Assembly (NCBI GenBank): GCA_947652605.1
Contig: OX393583.1
Coordinates: forward strand, 6,985,222 to 7,049,221
Source of the DNA: Elmis aenea
Lineage: Eukaryota; Arthropoda; Insecta; Coleoptera; Elmidae
Length of the DNA: 64,000 bases
Direction of reading: 5' to 3'
Of the stretch, positions 10,701-21,618 are shown in pieces. The position numbers were made by a program, and so were the translations under genes. The notes beneath the pieces are model-generated. The model was not told the DNA's origin. It made no database searches and saw only the letters and a list, made by a program, of their open reading frames with translations. The stretch's first letter is position 1. Each line of letters opens with the position of its first letter.

Positions 10701-13700
10701 GTTAGAACAAAAATAAAAATTGGCTTTTATAGATATTTTTACGTAGATTTTAAATATGTTAACAAAATTTTCATAGCATAGATTTCCGAGTTATAGCACA
10801 CACTTGCATTTTTTTAAATGGAAGTCATAGTTGGCTGTGGTCTTATTAAAAAGGTTATTTTTTTCTCGTTTCAATGATATAAGGTTTGTTATGCTTTACT
10901 GTTGTAGTTTTTCTTTAAATAAGCAAAAATCATTTTACATGTTCACAGCCTACTAATAGATGGGAGTTATCCCGTGTTGATGTTCTTTTTTTTTCGAGGT
11001 GACATTTAAGAGTTGTCTCTTATTGTTAGTGTAGCAGTTATTAGACAGTTACAAATTGTAAAAACAAAACCTCAGAGTTTGTCAAATATAATTTATTGTT
11101 TGTTTTACGTAGGTTCGTGGGTATAAATCTCTCTCTCGTGTTGATCAAAATGTTTGATTGAGTGTATTGTAAATTTCAAAAACAATGTGTTCTAATGAAG
11201 AAAAAACCACATGCTTTTCTATTACTACGCTTGTAATAGAAATAGTAGAAATTCAAGCGAAATGTATTTGCAAAGATTTATGGAAAGGAGCCAACCAAGA
11301 AAGAAGTTGTTTTCGTTATTAGAAACCAATTTAAAAAAATACGGGTATACCAAAAAGCCTGATAATATTATTCTTTATTAGTAACTCATATGGTTACGGA
11401 ATTATTCAAGTTTGAAAAAATCGACCTTTTTCAGTTTTTTCAAAATATTTCAAAAAGTTGATGACATAGGTCAAATTTGAAAATGGCATCAGATTTCCCT
11501 TTAAATTCTGCACAAATTTGCTAATTTAAACGTTTCTGTATCTCTAATATTAACGGAGTTACCCATACAACAGGTTAGAAAAATGGGTACCCTGTATTAT
11601 GCATATTAGAACAATTTTTGTCATACATTTCAAACTATTTTTCACTCATTGTTTGGTTTATCGTACTAAAAGTGCTTGATCAATTAAAAAAAGTTTGAAC
11701 TTGTCTTTTGTCTTCGAAATTTTAAAACCTCTGTTGCAGACCTTGGGTAATCATGAATTCGATGATAAAATAGCTGGATTAATACCATATCTGCAAAGTC
11801 TGAAAGCACCTGTTATCGTCTCAAACATCGATGATAGCCTAGAGCCAGAAATACAAGGCTTATACAACAAGAGCGTCATAGTGGAGCGAGGAGGAAAGAG
11901 GATTGGCATCGTTGGAGTCATATACTCTCACACAGACGTAAGCGAAACATGACCAAGAAGCTGTTAAGATGTTTGAAAGCTTTTGTTTGTAGGAAATCGC
12001 AAGTACTGGAAAACTGAAGTTCTTAAATGAATCCATCTCCGTTAATGCAGAAGCTGAAAGGCTTGTGGAAGAAGACAACGTCGATTTTATAATAGTCCTT
12101 TCGCACTGCGGTTATGACATTGATAAAATTATTGCGTCCAAGGCAGTTCCTAAGATTGGTCTAATAGTTGGAGCGCATTCTCATACTTTTCTTTATACAG
12201 GTACATATTCATGAAGTGAACAAAAAAATTTGATACTAAACGATCACAAATACATCATCCTTCTACGTTTTCTTCTCTTTTACCCTTATTTCTTTTCCTT
12301 TCTTCTCTTTTCTTAAATATTATGTGTAAACTAGCTCTGGCACTTAACTTCTATTTATTATGTTACTCCGTCCTCAGTCACCATTTTTCTTCTTTTTGTC
12401 TTTCCTTCATCCTTTATGTTATAACACTTAAGTGTGTATTTAACTCATTCCTCTTTTTTCTCTCTTCTTTTCCCTAGGCTTTTACTCATCTTCTTTTCCT
12501 TTGTTTGCCTCTGTTTTTTTAATTTACTTCATATGTGTATATTCAAATGTTTTTTAAATTAAATTTTTGTCCTTTCTTCATTTCTCATCTCTTATCGTCT
12601 ACTGCTTTATACTTGAGTTTGGTTTATCTTCCTTTTTATCTATACGCGTTTGTGTATTTTATTCTTCTTATGTTCTTCGTCATTCTTCTCCTTATCTTTC
12701 TTTCTTCTTGCTCTGCTTTTTCTCTCTTCACTTGTTTTTATATTTGATTATTGACGCTCATATACAGGGTTAGCTAGAACTTTTTTTTTCTGATTTCAAA
12801 AATGTATTACATAATTATTTTATTTACATAAACAACGTGTTTATATAAAAAAAAAGGTTTTCATTTATTCAACATATCTAATAACTAGATGAAAAGCAAG
12901 TTTGTCGCCCATAAGAAATTAAAAAGGTAGTACCTATAAAACAAAACAAAATCGGCACAGCAAAAAATTGATGGCACCATTAAAGGTAAAATAAAAAGTG
13001 GCCATGTAAAGGTTTTTACAGATTTAAAAAAATATACAGGGTGAGTCACGACGGACGCGTCGGAGTTTTATGGCGAAACAGTTTGTATTTTCCAATTTCT
13101 GTCGCTGTTAGATTATGTAAGTCAATAAGGGCTACATTTAAAAAATATTTTCAAATATACAGGGTGCTCCAAAAAAGAGTGCCATATCAAAGTTATACTT
13201 TTTCTTATGGAACACCCTGTATATTTTTACATTTTTGGATTCCTCTTTAAATTTAATTCAAAAAATGTAAAAGGTTATATGGGTCTAAAGTCAACCGTTC
13301 TCGTGAAAATTGCATTTTCATGAAAATACAGTATTTTCAAAAATTTTCCACATTTGAAAACTTTGACAAGTCTGAAGAAATTCGCTTGGAGATAAGATTG
13401 ACAATAGATTATGTAACACTTTGCATCACCTACATTTTTAAAATATTATACAGGGCGTTTTTTACGCTTGGTCAAAGTTGTGAAACTTTAAACATCGATA
13501 ACTCATTTTTTTTTAAATACAACACCCTATATTTTTTTACACCGTCTTATAGAAAATTTAATTCTCTTTCGAAAACATTCAGGCTGTTTTTCACCTAAAA
13601 TTTATATTTTCCGAGATATCGCGATTTTATTGTTAATTATTAGGGCAAAGTAATATTTTCAAGTAAGCCATGAAGGTAGACAGCGGTAATTTGAAACAAT

Positions 13701-16700
13701 TGAAAGAAAAAACAAGAAACTTATAATTTTGTCGTTTGCCTACACATTTTTGAATTTTTTTTATAAGAAAGTTGTAGATTTACCATTTTTACGTTTAAAT
13801 ATAGGTTTCTCATCAGGGCCACAATATTTTTCATATAATTGAGTTTGATCGTTTGACAAGTCCTAAAAACCGATTGATAATGTATTAGGTACGAGAACGG
13901 AACGCTGATTTAAAAAAAAAAGTAATACTGACTTGTCTAATTTTACATTTAAAAAGAAAAACATGGTTGGTACTGTTTTTGGTAGAGTGTCGTAGTGTAG
14001 TATCGCAAACAGACAAAAAATGGTTTATAGGATTTAGTAATTATCTTATAACACTGATCCAATAAATAAATGCATAAATAATTTTAAAAAATCTCTATTT
14101 AAACGTAAGTATGGTAAAACTACAACTTTCCTATAAAAATATGTCAAAAGTGTGTAGTCAAACGATAAAATTATAAGTGTCTTGTTTTTTCTTTCAATTG
14201 TTTCAAATTACCGCTGTCTACCTTCATAGCCTACTTGAAAATATTACTTTGCCCTAATAATTAACAATAAAATCGCGATATCTCGGAAAATATAAATTTT
14301 AGGTGAAAAACAGCCTTAATGTTTTCGAAAGAGAATTAAATTTCTATAAGACGGTGTAAAAAAATATAGGGTGTTGTATTTAAAAAATATGAGTTATCGA
14401 TTTTTAAAGTTTCACAACTTTGACCAAGCGTAAAAAACGCCCTGTATAATATTTTAAAAATGTAGGTGGTGCAAAGTGTTACATAATCTATTGTCAATCT
14501 TATCTCCAAGCGAATTTCTTCAGACTTGTCAAAGTTTTCAAATGTGGAAAATTTTTGAAAATACTGTATTTTCATGAAAATGCAATTTTCACTAGAACGG
14601 TTGACTTTAGACCCATATGACCTTTTACATTTTTTGAAGTAAATTAAAAGAGGAATCCAAAAATGTAAAAATATACAGGGTGTTCCATAAGAAAAAGTAT
14701 AACTTTGATATGCCACTCTTTTTTGAAGCACTCTGTAAGTTTGAAAATGTTTTTAAAATGTAGCCCTTATTGACTTACATAATCTAACAGCGACAGAAAT
14801 TGGAAAATATAAACCGTTTCGCCATAAAACTCCGACGCGTCCGTCGTGACTCACCCTGTATAAATAAAAAATTTATAGCAAAAAAACTAAATAATTTTTT
14901 TCAAGAGCTTTCAATTTTTTCAAAAACAGTTGAAGATATTTCAAATCTGTTTTGATATTATTGATGAGCATACAATTTAGCAACTTTGCCAAACCTACCC
15001 TCTATCTTCAGTAATAAGCGACATCCCCATGGTCGCCCTCGAATTTGAATCACCCTGTATGTTTATAATTCCTGTTTTTCGCTAATCTTCCTTTTGCTAT
15101 TCTGTTTTACCCTTCGTCCTTCTCTTCCTCTTCGTCTTTCTTTTATTTTTTCCTTTATGCAGTAAAACTTATCTATGTATTTTGGTATTATCCCTCCCTT
15201 TTTATTTTTTCTTACTCTCCCTTATTTTCTTTATCTTCTATAATGTTTTTTCTTCATGCGGTAACTCAAGTACCAACATGTTTTTACTTTTTTTGCTTCA
15301 CCTTTCTTCTCTTTTAGCATGTTGCTCATTTTCGCGTCTCTATTTATCTTTTCGCTCGTTTGTGTATTTTATCATTTTTCTTTCACCTTCTTTCCTTCGT
15401 TTTCTAACCTACTTTTGTTCGTTTTTTTTATTTTACTGTCTTGTCTCATATTTTTTTCTAGTTTTTAAAATTGTACTTTTAATTTTCTTACTTTCCTTCT
15501 TATTTCCCTTTTTAGTTCTTATTTCCCTTTTTTTATTATGTATTCTCTTTTAATCTTGCGAGGAAAAATTGAAACCCCACCCAGGGGCGGACTGGGTGCA
15601 TAAAACTGACCGGGCAATTTCTCCAAATTCGGCCCACATAGGTAAAATAAACTTTCGCGATATCGTTTTTATGGCATTGATTGTTTTTGTCCCTCCCCGC
15701 GTTTTCGAGATTAAATTTGCTTAAAGGTTGCCAGTAAGTTATTGGATTTGCATAAGAAAATCACGTATAAAAAATGTACCCTAACTTACGCTGTTCAACT
15801 TAAAATAACGGTGTCGAAACCACCCATAGTGTAATTTAGAGGTATTACCTGTAGACTGTACAGGGTGGCTTATTTTCGTTGCCTATACAGGGTATTTCGG
15901 TTATTATCCAAGATTTAAAAAAAACTAAGTACGTATTCTCGATTTCTTTTTTCGAGAGAAATTTATTGCCGTAAACAGATTTTTGATATCTTTTTTAATT
16001 TTCGAAATATGTATAGCCAAAAACCGGTAATGAATTTCTCTCGAAAAAGAAATCGAGACTACGTACTTAGTTTTTTTCTATCTTGGATAATAACCGAGAT
16101 ACTCTGTATGGGCATCGAAAATAGGCCACCCTGTACGTATTGAAATTTGTATCCAAACAAATGTATTTAATAATTAATTATAAATAAATCGAAGATTGAA
16201 AATAGCCAAGTAAATATATGTATATTCACAGTCATTTAATTAATTAAGTACATAGGTATTAATATTACAAATTTTGGATAATATAATAATAATGCAGTTT
16301 ATGCTGCATGCGTATAATGTCCAAAATTTATTCAACACAATAATCTTTAAAAAATTTAGTGATACGTCCAGTCTAACTTCAGCTTATATCCCTTATAATT
16401 TAACAACGAAACTTACTTGGTTAATTAATTCAATTTTCACACTGAACAAAAAATAAAGAAACTTGTATTGGTAGCCTGTAGCCTCCCCAAATGCTGTCAA
16501 CAGTCTCAGCAGACATCGACCGTACACCTTAGGGTTTTTTTTTTAATGCGCTGACGTAAACAGTCACTAAAAGTAACACTAACACCCGGCATTTTTTATT
16601 AAGTTGGTAAAATAAAGCTGATTATATAGTAGTAGAAAAATTCATTTAAATTTGGAAATGATTTGGTGTTAACGCCACCGACATCGGCCCTTGAACCCAT

Positions 16701-19700
16701 CGGCCCACCGGGCAATTGCCCGGTTGCCCGGCGGGCCAATCCGCCGCTGACCCCACCCATCTCTTTTACAGATGTTCTACTTCCTTTCGTTTTATTATTT
16801 TGTGCTATTATATTTGTAGTAAAGAACTTCTGTGTTTCAATTATTTCAATACATCTCTATACCAGTGATCTTGTTTGCAGGTAATAATCCTCCTGGACCG
16901 GATGTTCCAGCAGGTCCATATCCCACTATCATCAATCACCAAGATGGTAGACAAATTTTAGTGGTCCAAGCGTCTTCGTACACCAAATATTTGGGAAACA
17001 TCACTGTATACTTTGATGATGAAGGGAAAGTAACAAACTGGACGGGGGCTCCAATATTTTTAGACAATAACATTCCACAAGGTAAATTGGTAGAGAATTT
17101 ATAAAATATGGTAAATTATAATCATTTTTGACCGGATATGAGCAAATACATATTCATTAAATCGTTTGGAGATGGTAAGTTTTTTTTCTTGATTTTTTTA
17201 AATCAAATTTGTTAACTGGGTAATTAGCAACAATAATGTTGAAGCAAAACCTCCAACAAAGACTAAACATAGTTAGAAGCTAGTTTTAAATGAAAAAATA
17301 GGTTTTTGGTAGAAAATATTTGTAAAATCATTTACTCAAAATCATGCACAAAACTAAAGAATCTGTTTTTATATCGTATTCCTGATTTTAATTTCTTTTA
17401 TTCGACGTTGCTAAAGCAATAGTTTTCTGTGAATATTTTGTTTTAGATGACCAGATAAATCAAGAACTGCAACCATATAAAGCAATAGTGGATGCTCAAT
17501 CTAACAAAGTGATTGGATCAACCGCTGTCCTTTTAGATCAAACTTCTTGCAGAGTTACAGAATGTACTTTGGGAAATTTTATTACCGATAGCATGATTTA
17601 TGCTGTAAGTATGATTATTTGCTTCAAAAATGAGTTTTATTAACTATCAACTTGCCTAGCAATTTCTAATTGTACATGTTTTTTAAGATATTTGGCATCA
17701 AAATAAGATAACACGATTTTTTTTTCACAATTTTTACAACAATGAATCAACTGAGATTATTTATCAGTAAAATAAGCCTACGTTATGTAGTTTTGATGCA
17801 CGTTAGTATTTCGATTTAATTTTAATAGTATTTGGACGACGCAGAAGACGATGCTTGGACATATGCAGCGATATCCATGACAAATCCTGGAGGTTTAAGA
17901 ACGTCTCTTGTACCTGGAGGTAGGACAATTTTACTGCAATTTCTTACCAAGTTGTTTTTTGTTTGTTTAAATAATTACTCAATCATTTGTTGTTCAAGTA
18001 AGGGCATCGTCAAATACATTTTAGAACAGGCAATTTTTTTAATTGTTTCTGTAGTAAAGCATGTTTATTTATTAATAAAAAGTCAAATGTAAGGAAGAAA
18101 AATGATTGGCTTTTGTGGGCATGCAAAAAATTTCGATAAAACTGTTTAATTTCGGGAACCTTTTAGAAATAACCTATGGCGATATGGTGGCGGCACAGCC
18201 GTTTGGTAATACTCTTGATTTTGGAGTAATTCAAGGAAAATATTTGCTAGAAGCTTTGGAAAAATCAGCAGGCCCTTTTTATGATGGTAGAGTATACAGT
18301 GTCACCAGTTTCTTGCAAGTTTCAGGTAAGAGGCATCGAAAATTAATTGAACTACCCCACTTGATTCCTCTGTTTGTGACAGTTTTCCTCGCTTCCTCCT
18401 TCTAAGCCTTCCTTGGTCTTCCTCTTTGGTTTTTTCTCCCGTGCGCGCCTCATGGGCTTTGGGAATTCTGTCTTCTCCCATTCTATACATAATAATTTAA
18501 CATACGCTCATTGAAAATATAATGTTTACAAATATTTGAAAATAACATCACGAAGATGACCGACCTCCATGTCGTTTCATACAGTCTCAGTCTTGCGCGT
18601 AGGTCATCATTACATTTTGCATCATGATCAGAGGAATTCGATCTACCTCTTCTCGGAAGTTTGGGTGGTGGCTGGAAGATGTGTGATTTTTTATACAGTG
18701 TGTCCAAAAGGAATGGAATATGCTATATATCTCAGTAAATATCCACTTAAGGGAAAAATGTTTTGAATAAAAGTAGTTTGGTACAAAAGCGCAATGAAAA
18801 ACAATTGATATTATACTCATTCGATAGAGATTTTTTTTCTCTTTTCAATGATGCAAAACTTTAGTACCCTTTCTTAATAAGCAACTTTTTGAGAAAACGC
18901 AAAAATTATTTTAATTGATTAGTAGAGTAAAGTGCCCTAATATGGAACAGTTACCTATTATGGAATACATCAGTTTTATGACAATGAATAAGCGATATCT
19001 GTTGAAAAGTATATGTACCTATTTGTACATTGATCGCACATTCCCAAATGTAAAATAGTTAAAAAAAATATTCACTAGATTACATAAAAGTTTCAAATAT
19101 ATTTTTGACGTGCTACTGAGTTTTTAGGCTAAATCTTTCAGTGCAAAATATTATATGCTAGGGTAAATGATATAAAATATTTTATTGCATGTTTATTTAG
19201 CATGAGCCTTTACATTTCAATTAAATAGACCAAAATTTTGATTGGGGCCATTTCATGTTTTACATATACCGATTTTTGAAATGTCACATTGATGCCTAAT
19301 ATGAAATACATAGAGGTGCCTTTTAATGAATATGATTATGGTCACTAAGTACAGCAATATGGGTTCAGTGTCAAAAGTGTCAGAAATGGGCAGACGAAAA
19401 ATGTGCAAAATACCCAAAAAAAAACAATTCTATTGTCCTACCTGTAAAAAATAAATAAATTATCAACATTTAGTTCGAATGACACTTGAATTATAATTTA
19501 AGTTACATAAATAACAGAGTTTTGGTTTGGTTTAAGTAATAATGCAAATCAGAAAGAAATAAAAGATTAATCTATGAGCAGTTGTTTATTTTAATGTATA
19601 TTTCCTATATAATTCTATATTCCATATTAAGAACCCTTAGTATTCCATATTAGGTTCCCCGGGAGCTTAATATGGAATAGTAGTAACATTTAAAAGAAAT

Positions 19701-21185
19701 AGCTATATAAGTAATATCTACCGTAATATCGTACCAGAATTTGAGTAATGTGTTGCATATTCATTACAAATTCCTTATAATTTGTTTTGCAAAATTTTGT
19801 TGAATAAATGTGAATATTATTGCCGAATACAAAAAAGTATTCCATATTAGGGCACTTTACTCTAGGTATTTTTAACAAAAACATTAGAACTACAATTTTT
19901 TGACGAAATCTACAATAAGTGTTTAAACTGTGAACCATTTTCAGCTTGGCAATGATAAACTCGGTTTTTAAACCCGTTTATAACATTCCCAACCATTTCA
20001 GGTGTAATTTTTCTCATAAGATCTTTTAAATTTTCGATATTCTCCGGCCTCTTAGCATAAACTTAATTTTTAAGGTGACCCCATCATTGAAAAGAGAAAA
20101 AAAATCTCTATCAAATGAATATAAAATAGGGGTACCTTGCCATTAATAAAAAAAACAATTGTTTTTCATTGCGCTTTTGTTATTCAAAAAAACATATTTA
20201 AATTTGGTCTCATGGTGGAAAACTAAGTACCAAGCAACTTTTAATTAAAACATTTTTCCCTAAAGTGGATATTTACTAAGATATATAGCATATTCCATTC
20301 CTTTTAGACACACTGTATGTATAGCCAAAAGAAGTATCACATTGAGAGATCTGGCGGGCCGCCGAATATCCTAGTTCTTCAAGATGATATGATTACGAAA
20401 AAAAATCCCTTGCAACATTTATGGATACTCTTGAGGTGTTGCTCGTAATACTATCTGTCCGCGTGTGATTATTTCCTTTAGAAGTACTTAAAATCGCACG
20501 TCTTTAAACCACCACCACGCAAACTTCAGGACTTTGAGAACGGATTCGAGAAGAAATGGTTCGAAATTCCTTTGACCACGCTACACAATGTAATGAGTAA
20601 GCAACCTACAACCTTTGAACTTTTTAAACGCCCATCGTATATTCTACAAAATCTCCTGTTTACTATGTTACAATACAATTGTGGACTGATATATTCTTCC
20701 TTTATTTTTTTGTTTAGATCTATGATTTCCAAAAAGGTGTTTTCTGGGCACCCATTTTTTCTTCTATTCCTTGATTTGTTATCTTCGCGTTCTGATACTT
20801 CAATTAATATTTCCACACTTCCTCTATGTGTTGCATTTATCCTGTTTGCGTAATTTGCAAAGAAATTTAGAAAAACTACGATTATGTTCCAGGACTCCAG
20901 ATGGTTGTAAACGTCACCAATCCAGCCGGTTCTAGAATACAATCGGTAAAAGTGAGATGTTCGAATTGCACGATTCCAAAGTACGAAGATCTCGATGTGG
21001 AAGCGTATTACAGGCTAATATTGCCATCATTTTTGGCCGGTGGTGGTGACGGTTATACTGTGTTTGCGGAGAAATATTTAAACCGAACGATAGGTCCAGT
21101 TGATATCGATATTTTGGACAAATATGTCGGAAGTCAGTCGCCCATTGTCCGAGAAATAGGAGGAAGAATTACAGTACTGGCTTGA
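7782..21185 (+). CDS. Secreted 5'-nucleotidase (apyrase/5'-nucleotidase family), 9 exons
   Basis: Exons: 7782-7894, 10045-10264, 11740-11937, 11993-12200, 16881-17081, 17447-17604, 17829-17919, 18167-18325, 20893-21185. All junctions are GT-AG, phases match, and the product is 546 aa. The enzyme hydrolyses extracellular nucleoside mono- or polyphosphates. Residues 1-21 form a hydrophobic signal peptide. Metallophosphatase motifs appear in order: HLNDFHAR, GDNYQGT, TLGNHEFDD, LSHCG and GAHSH. The C-terminal substrate domain has ITYGDMVAAQPFGN, TNPGGLRTSL and GGGDGY. The protein ends at ITVLA with no hydrophobic GPI-anchor tail, so it is probably secreted. This leaves open a salivary-apyrase-like role. 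Introns 1, 2, 4 and 8 are swollen by transposons; intron 3 is 55 bp. Confidence 0.95.
8231..8568. mobile_element. Right-terminal fragment of the 1.8-kb inverted-repeat element
   Basis: This part of intron 1 of the nucleotidase gene matches the outer part of the arms of the 13037-14858 element, including GTTCCATAAGAAAAAGTATA and the TCACCCTG end at 8568. The remainder of the element is missing. Confidence 0.7.
8571..8660. mobile_element. Fragment of the 6035-7050 inverted-repeat family
   Basis: The sequence ATTGCGAAAAACTTTGGGAG, then GGTAATTCC...CGAAAATTAAG, matches the arm of the nested element at 6035-7050. It abuts the preceding element fragment directly. Confidence 0.5.
8831..9744 (-). 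pseudogene. Truncated hAT transposon, transposase N-terminus (TTF-type zinc finger)
   Basis: On the minus strand a 162-codon frame (9319-8831) is Lys-rich and polar at first. It ends in NRRWLSYCLEKKSLYCSVCLA, the start of the TTF-type zinc finger (RRW-x-SY...YC-x2-C) of ZMYM1-like hAT transposases. A stop follows at once and the catalytic and dimerisation regions are absent. On the same strand, about 425 bp upstream, a hAT-style terminus CAGTGGCGGACTGAGCTGGC begins at 9744. I infer that this is the element's 5' end. It sits in intron 1 of the nucleotidase gene. Confidence 0.6.
9835..9955 (-). pseudogene. Short LINE C-terminal fragment
   Basis: The minus-strand translation includes YLERMEADRLPKIMVRYKPP and GWRDIGRRR, resembling the C-terminal 'RLPK...GRRxxGRPRxRW' region of RTE-like LINE proteins. 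The match is short and degenerate. Confidence 0.45.
10492..11594. mobile_element. Mariner-like element with about 210-bp terminal inverted repeats
   Basis: TA-flanked CAGTGTGCCCATTTTTCTAA at the left faces its complement ending GGGTACCCTG at 11594. The inverted arms run about 10492-10705 and 11381-11594. The subterminal TATGGGTAACTCCGTTAAT is the family motif discussed under findings. The interior keeps a transposase N-terminal remnant (11185-11381), so this is a deletion derivative of an autonomous element. It lies in intron 2 of the nucleotidase gene. Confidence 0.8.
11185..11381 (+). pseudogene. Transposase N-terminal helix-turn-helix remnant (DUF4817-like)
   Basis: After an ATG at 11185 and a frameshift around 11205, a 58-codon frame (11208-11381) reads HMLFYYYACNRNSRNSSEMY, LQRFMERSQPRKKLFSLLET and NLKKYG. 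The pattern N-x2-S..Y-x2-RF-x2-R..P....F..L...L...G resembles the DUF4817 helix-turn-helix at the start of a mariner-like transposase family. The DDE domain is missing, consistent with the internally deleted element around it. Confidence 0.5.
12240..12764. repeat. Pyrimidine-rich repeat tract, left part
   Basis: Almost pure C/T-rich sequence on the plus strand. It shares longer words with the tract at 15060-15556 (for example a TTTATG..GTAA.ACTTA..T.TGTATTT pattern). The two are separated by a TA-flanked insertion, so they look like one tract that has been split. Frames through it give only Phe/Leu/Ser-rich peptides. Confidence 0.5.
12765..15057. mobile_element. Outer CAGGGT...CACCCTG element carrying a nested inverted-repeat element
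   Basis: CAGGGTTAGCTAGAAC at 12765 and CGAATTTGAATCACCCTG at 15057 each abut TA and bound the DNA separating the two pyrimidine tracts. Reading inward from the right end there is ATGGGGATGTCGCTTATTAC, the shared subterminal motif. The left subterminal region does not mirror it, so the left end is uncertain. The element at 13037-14858 lies inside. Confidence 0.4.
13037..14858. mobile_element. Intact 1.8-kb foldback-type element with about 770-bp inverted arms
   Basis: The left arm (13037-about 13808) and right arm (about 14087-14858) are near-identical inverted copies around a spacer of about 280 bp. The termini are CAGGGTGAGTCACGACGGAC and its complement, flanked by TA on both sides. Each arm itself contains an internal pair of CAGGGTG-like words about 65 bp apart (near 13160 and 13220). 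No protein is encoded. Related partial copies lie at 4287-5188, 8231-8568 and 48047-49313. It is within intron 4 of the nucleotidase gene. Confidence 0.85.
15060..15556. repeat. Pyrimidine-rich repeat tract, right part
   Basis: Continuation of the C/T-rich tract at 12240-12764 on the other side of the inserted element. A 123-codon hydrophobic frame through it reflects the base composition only. Confidence 0.5.
15582..16749. mobile_element. Non-autonomous hAT element with 8-bp target duplication
   Basis: The left end CAGGGGCGGACTGGG and right end CCAATCCGCCGCTG are imperfect inverted repeats with GCCC/GGGC-rich subterminal sequence. A perfect 8-bp duplication ACCCCACC flanks it (15574-15581 and 16750-16757). 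It contains the small CAGGGTGG element at 15861-16133 and no transposase frame. Its end resembles the one at 9744. It lies in intron 4 of the nucleotidase gene. Confidence 0.85.
15861..16133. mobile_element. 273-bp TA-flanked MITE (CAGGGTGGC ends), nested
   Basis: The ends CAGGGTGGCTTATTTTCG and its complement are flanked by TA. Inverted similarity extends inward over GTATTTCGGTTATTATCCAA and an AAATCGAGA..TACGTACTTAG block, making almost the whole element self-complementary. A right-half copy lies at 23690-23767. Confidence 0.8.
18696..20315. mobile_element. 1.6-kb TA-flanked element (CAGTGTGTCC ends)
   Basis: CAGTGTGTCCAAAAGGAATG at the left has its complement ending ACACACTG at 20315, with TA on both sides. 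Inverted similarity continues inward over the GCGCAATGAAAAACAATTG and AGAGATTTTTTTTCTCTTTT blocks. It splits a transposase remnant and is itself interrupted by 18925-19862. A fragment of the same family is at 49812-50012. Confidence 0.75.
18925..19862. mobile_element. 0.94-kb TA-flanked element nested in the previous one
   Basis: GAGTAAAGTGCCCTAATATG at the left and its exact complement at 19842-19862 are flanked by TA (18923-18924 and 19863-19864). The ends differ from the CAGGGTG group, but the TA flanks again fit Tc1/mariner/pogo chemistry. No coding capacity is seen. Confidence 0.75.
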
Positions 21186-21197
21186 AAATGATAATTT

Positions 21198-21203
21198 AAT
21201 AAA
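21198..21203 (+). promoter_or_regulatory. Polyadenylation signal of the 5'-nucleotidase gene
   Basis: A canonical AATAAA lies 12 bp after the TGA stop (21183-21185). It would give a very short 3' UTR, which fits the close tail-to-tail neighbour. Confidence 0.6.
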
Positions 21204-21618
21204 ACTTATTGTTTAGTTCCGTTTGGGACATGTTTTTGTTTCCCCGAAAATTTTCCCTTAGGCTATTGGCACAATGATATGATTTTTTTAAACTACAAGT
21301 CACCAGTGTAAAACGAAAACAATTTTAGGAAGTTTTTTTCCCCTAGTCTCCACTGCATAAAAGGATTAAAAGAGGGCGCATCTTGACATGGAAAAGATGG
21401 ACGCAAGTTCAAAATGACTTCTTCTGGCTGTAATATAATTCTTTGTTAAAACTTTCAATTAAACGCCCAAAAGCACAAATGGTATTTGTGCGACGCGTAT
21501 AAAAATCTCCCTCAATATCCGCTTGACTTGGTTTTTCAATATTATATTTACAATCAACTTATATACATTTGGTAAAAGCAAAACAACTTATAAATATTTT
21601 TAAGAAAAGCAACTGTTT

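Larger units (their letters stand above)
18540..20420 (-). pseudogene. Mariner-like transposase C-terminal remnant, split by an insertion
   Basis: On the minus strand, 20400-20330 encodes GGPPDLSM-stop-YFFW, recalling the SPDL..(D)YFFW catalytic box. On the far side of the inserted element (18696-20315), 18690-18540 encodes EEVDRIPLIMMQNVMMTYAQ then a decayed GGR. That is the C-terminal 'IDRIP..M.Q.VM.....RL..CI...GGH' region of the same transposase type. There are stops and frameshifts throughout. It lies in intron 8 of the nucleotidase gene, antisense to it. Confidence 0.55.

Noticed and set aside
12535..12773. Short hydrophobic frames (and 15182-15553)
   Set aside because: They follow from C/T-rich composition, which gives Phe/Leu/Ser codons. 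No homology or splice context supports them.
20526..20942. Minus-strand frame of 138 codons
   Set aside because: It overlaps the real last exon of the nucleotidase gene on the other strand and shows no domain. It may include decayed transposon sequence.
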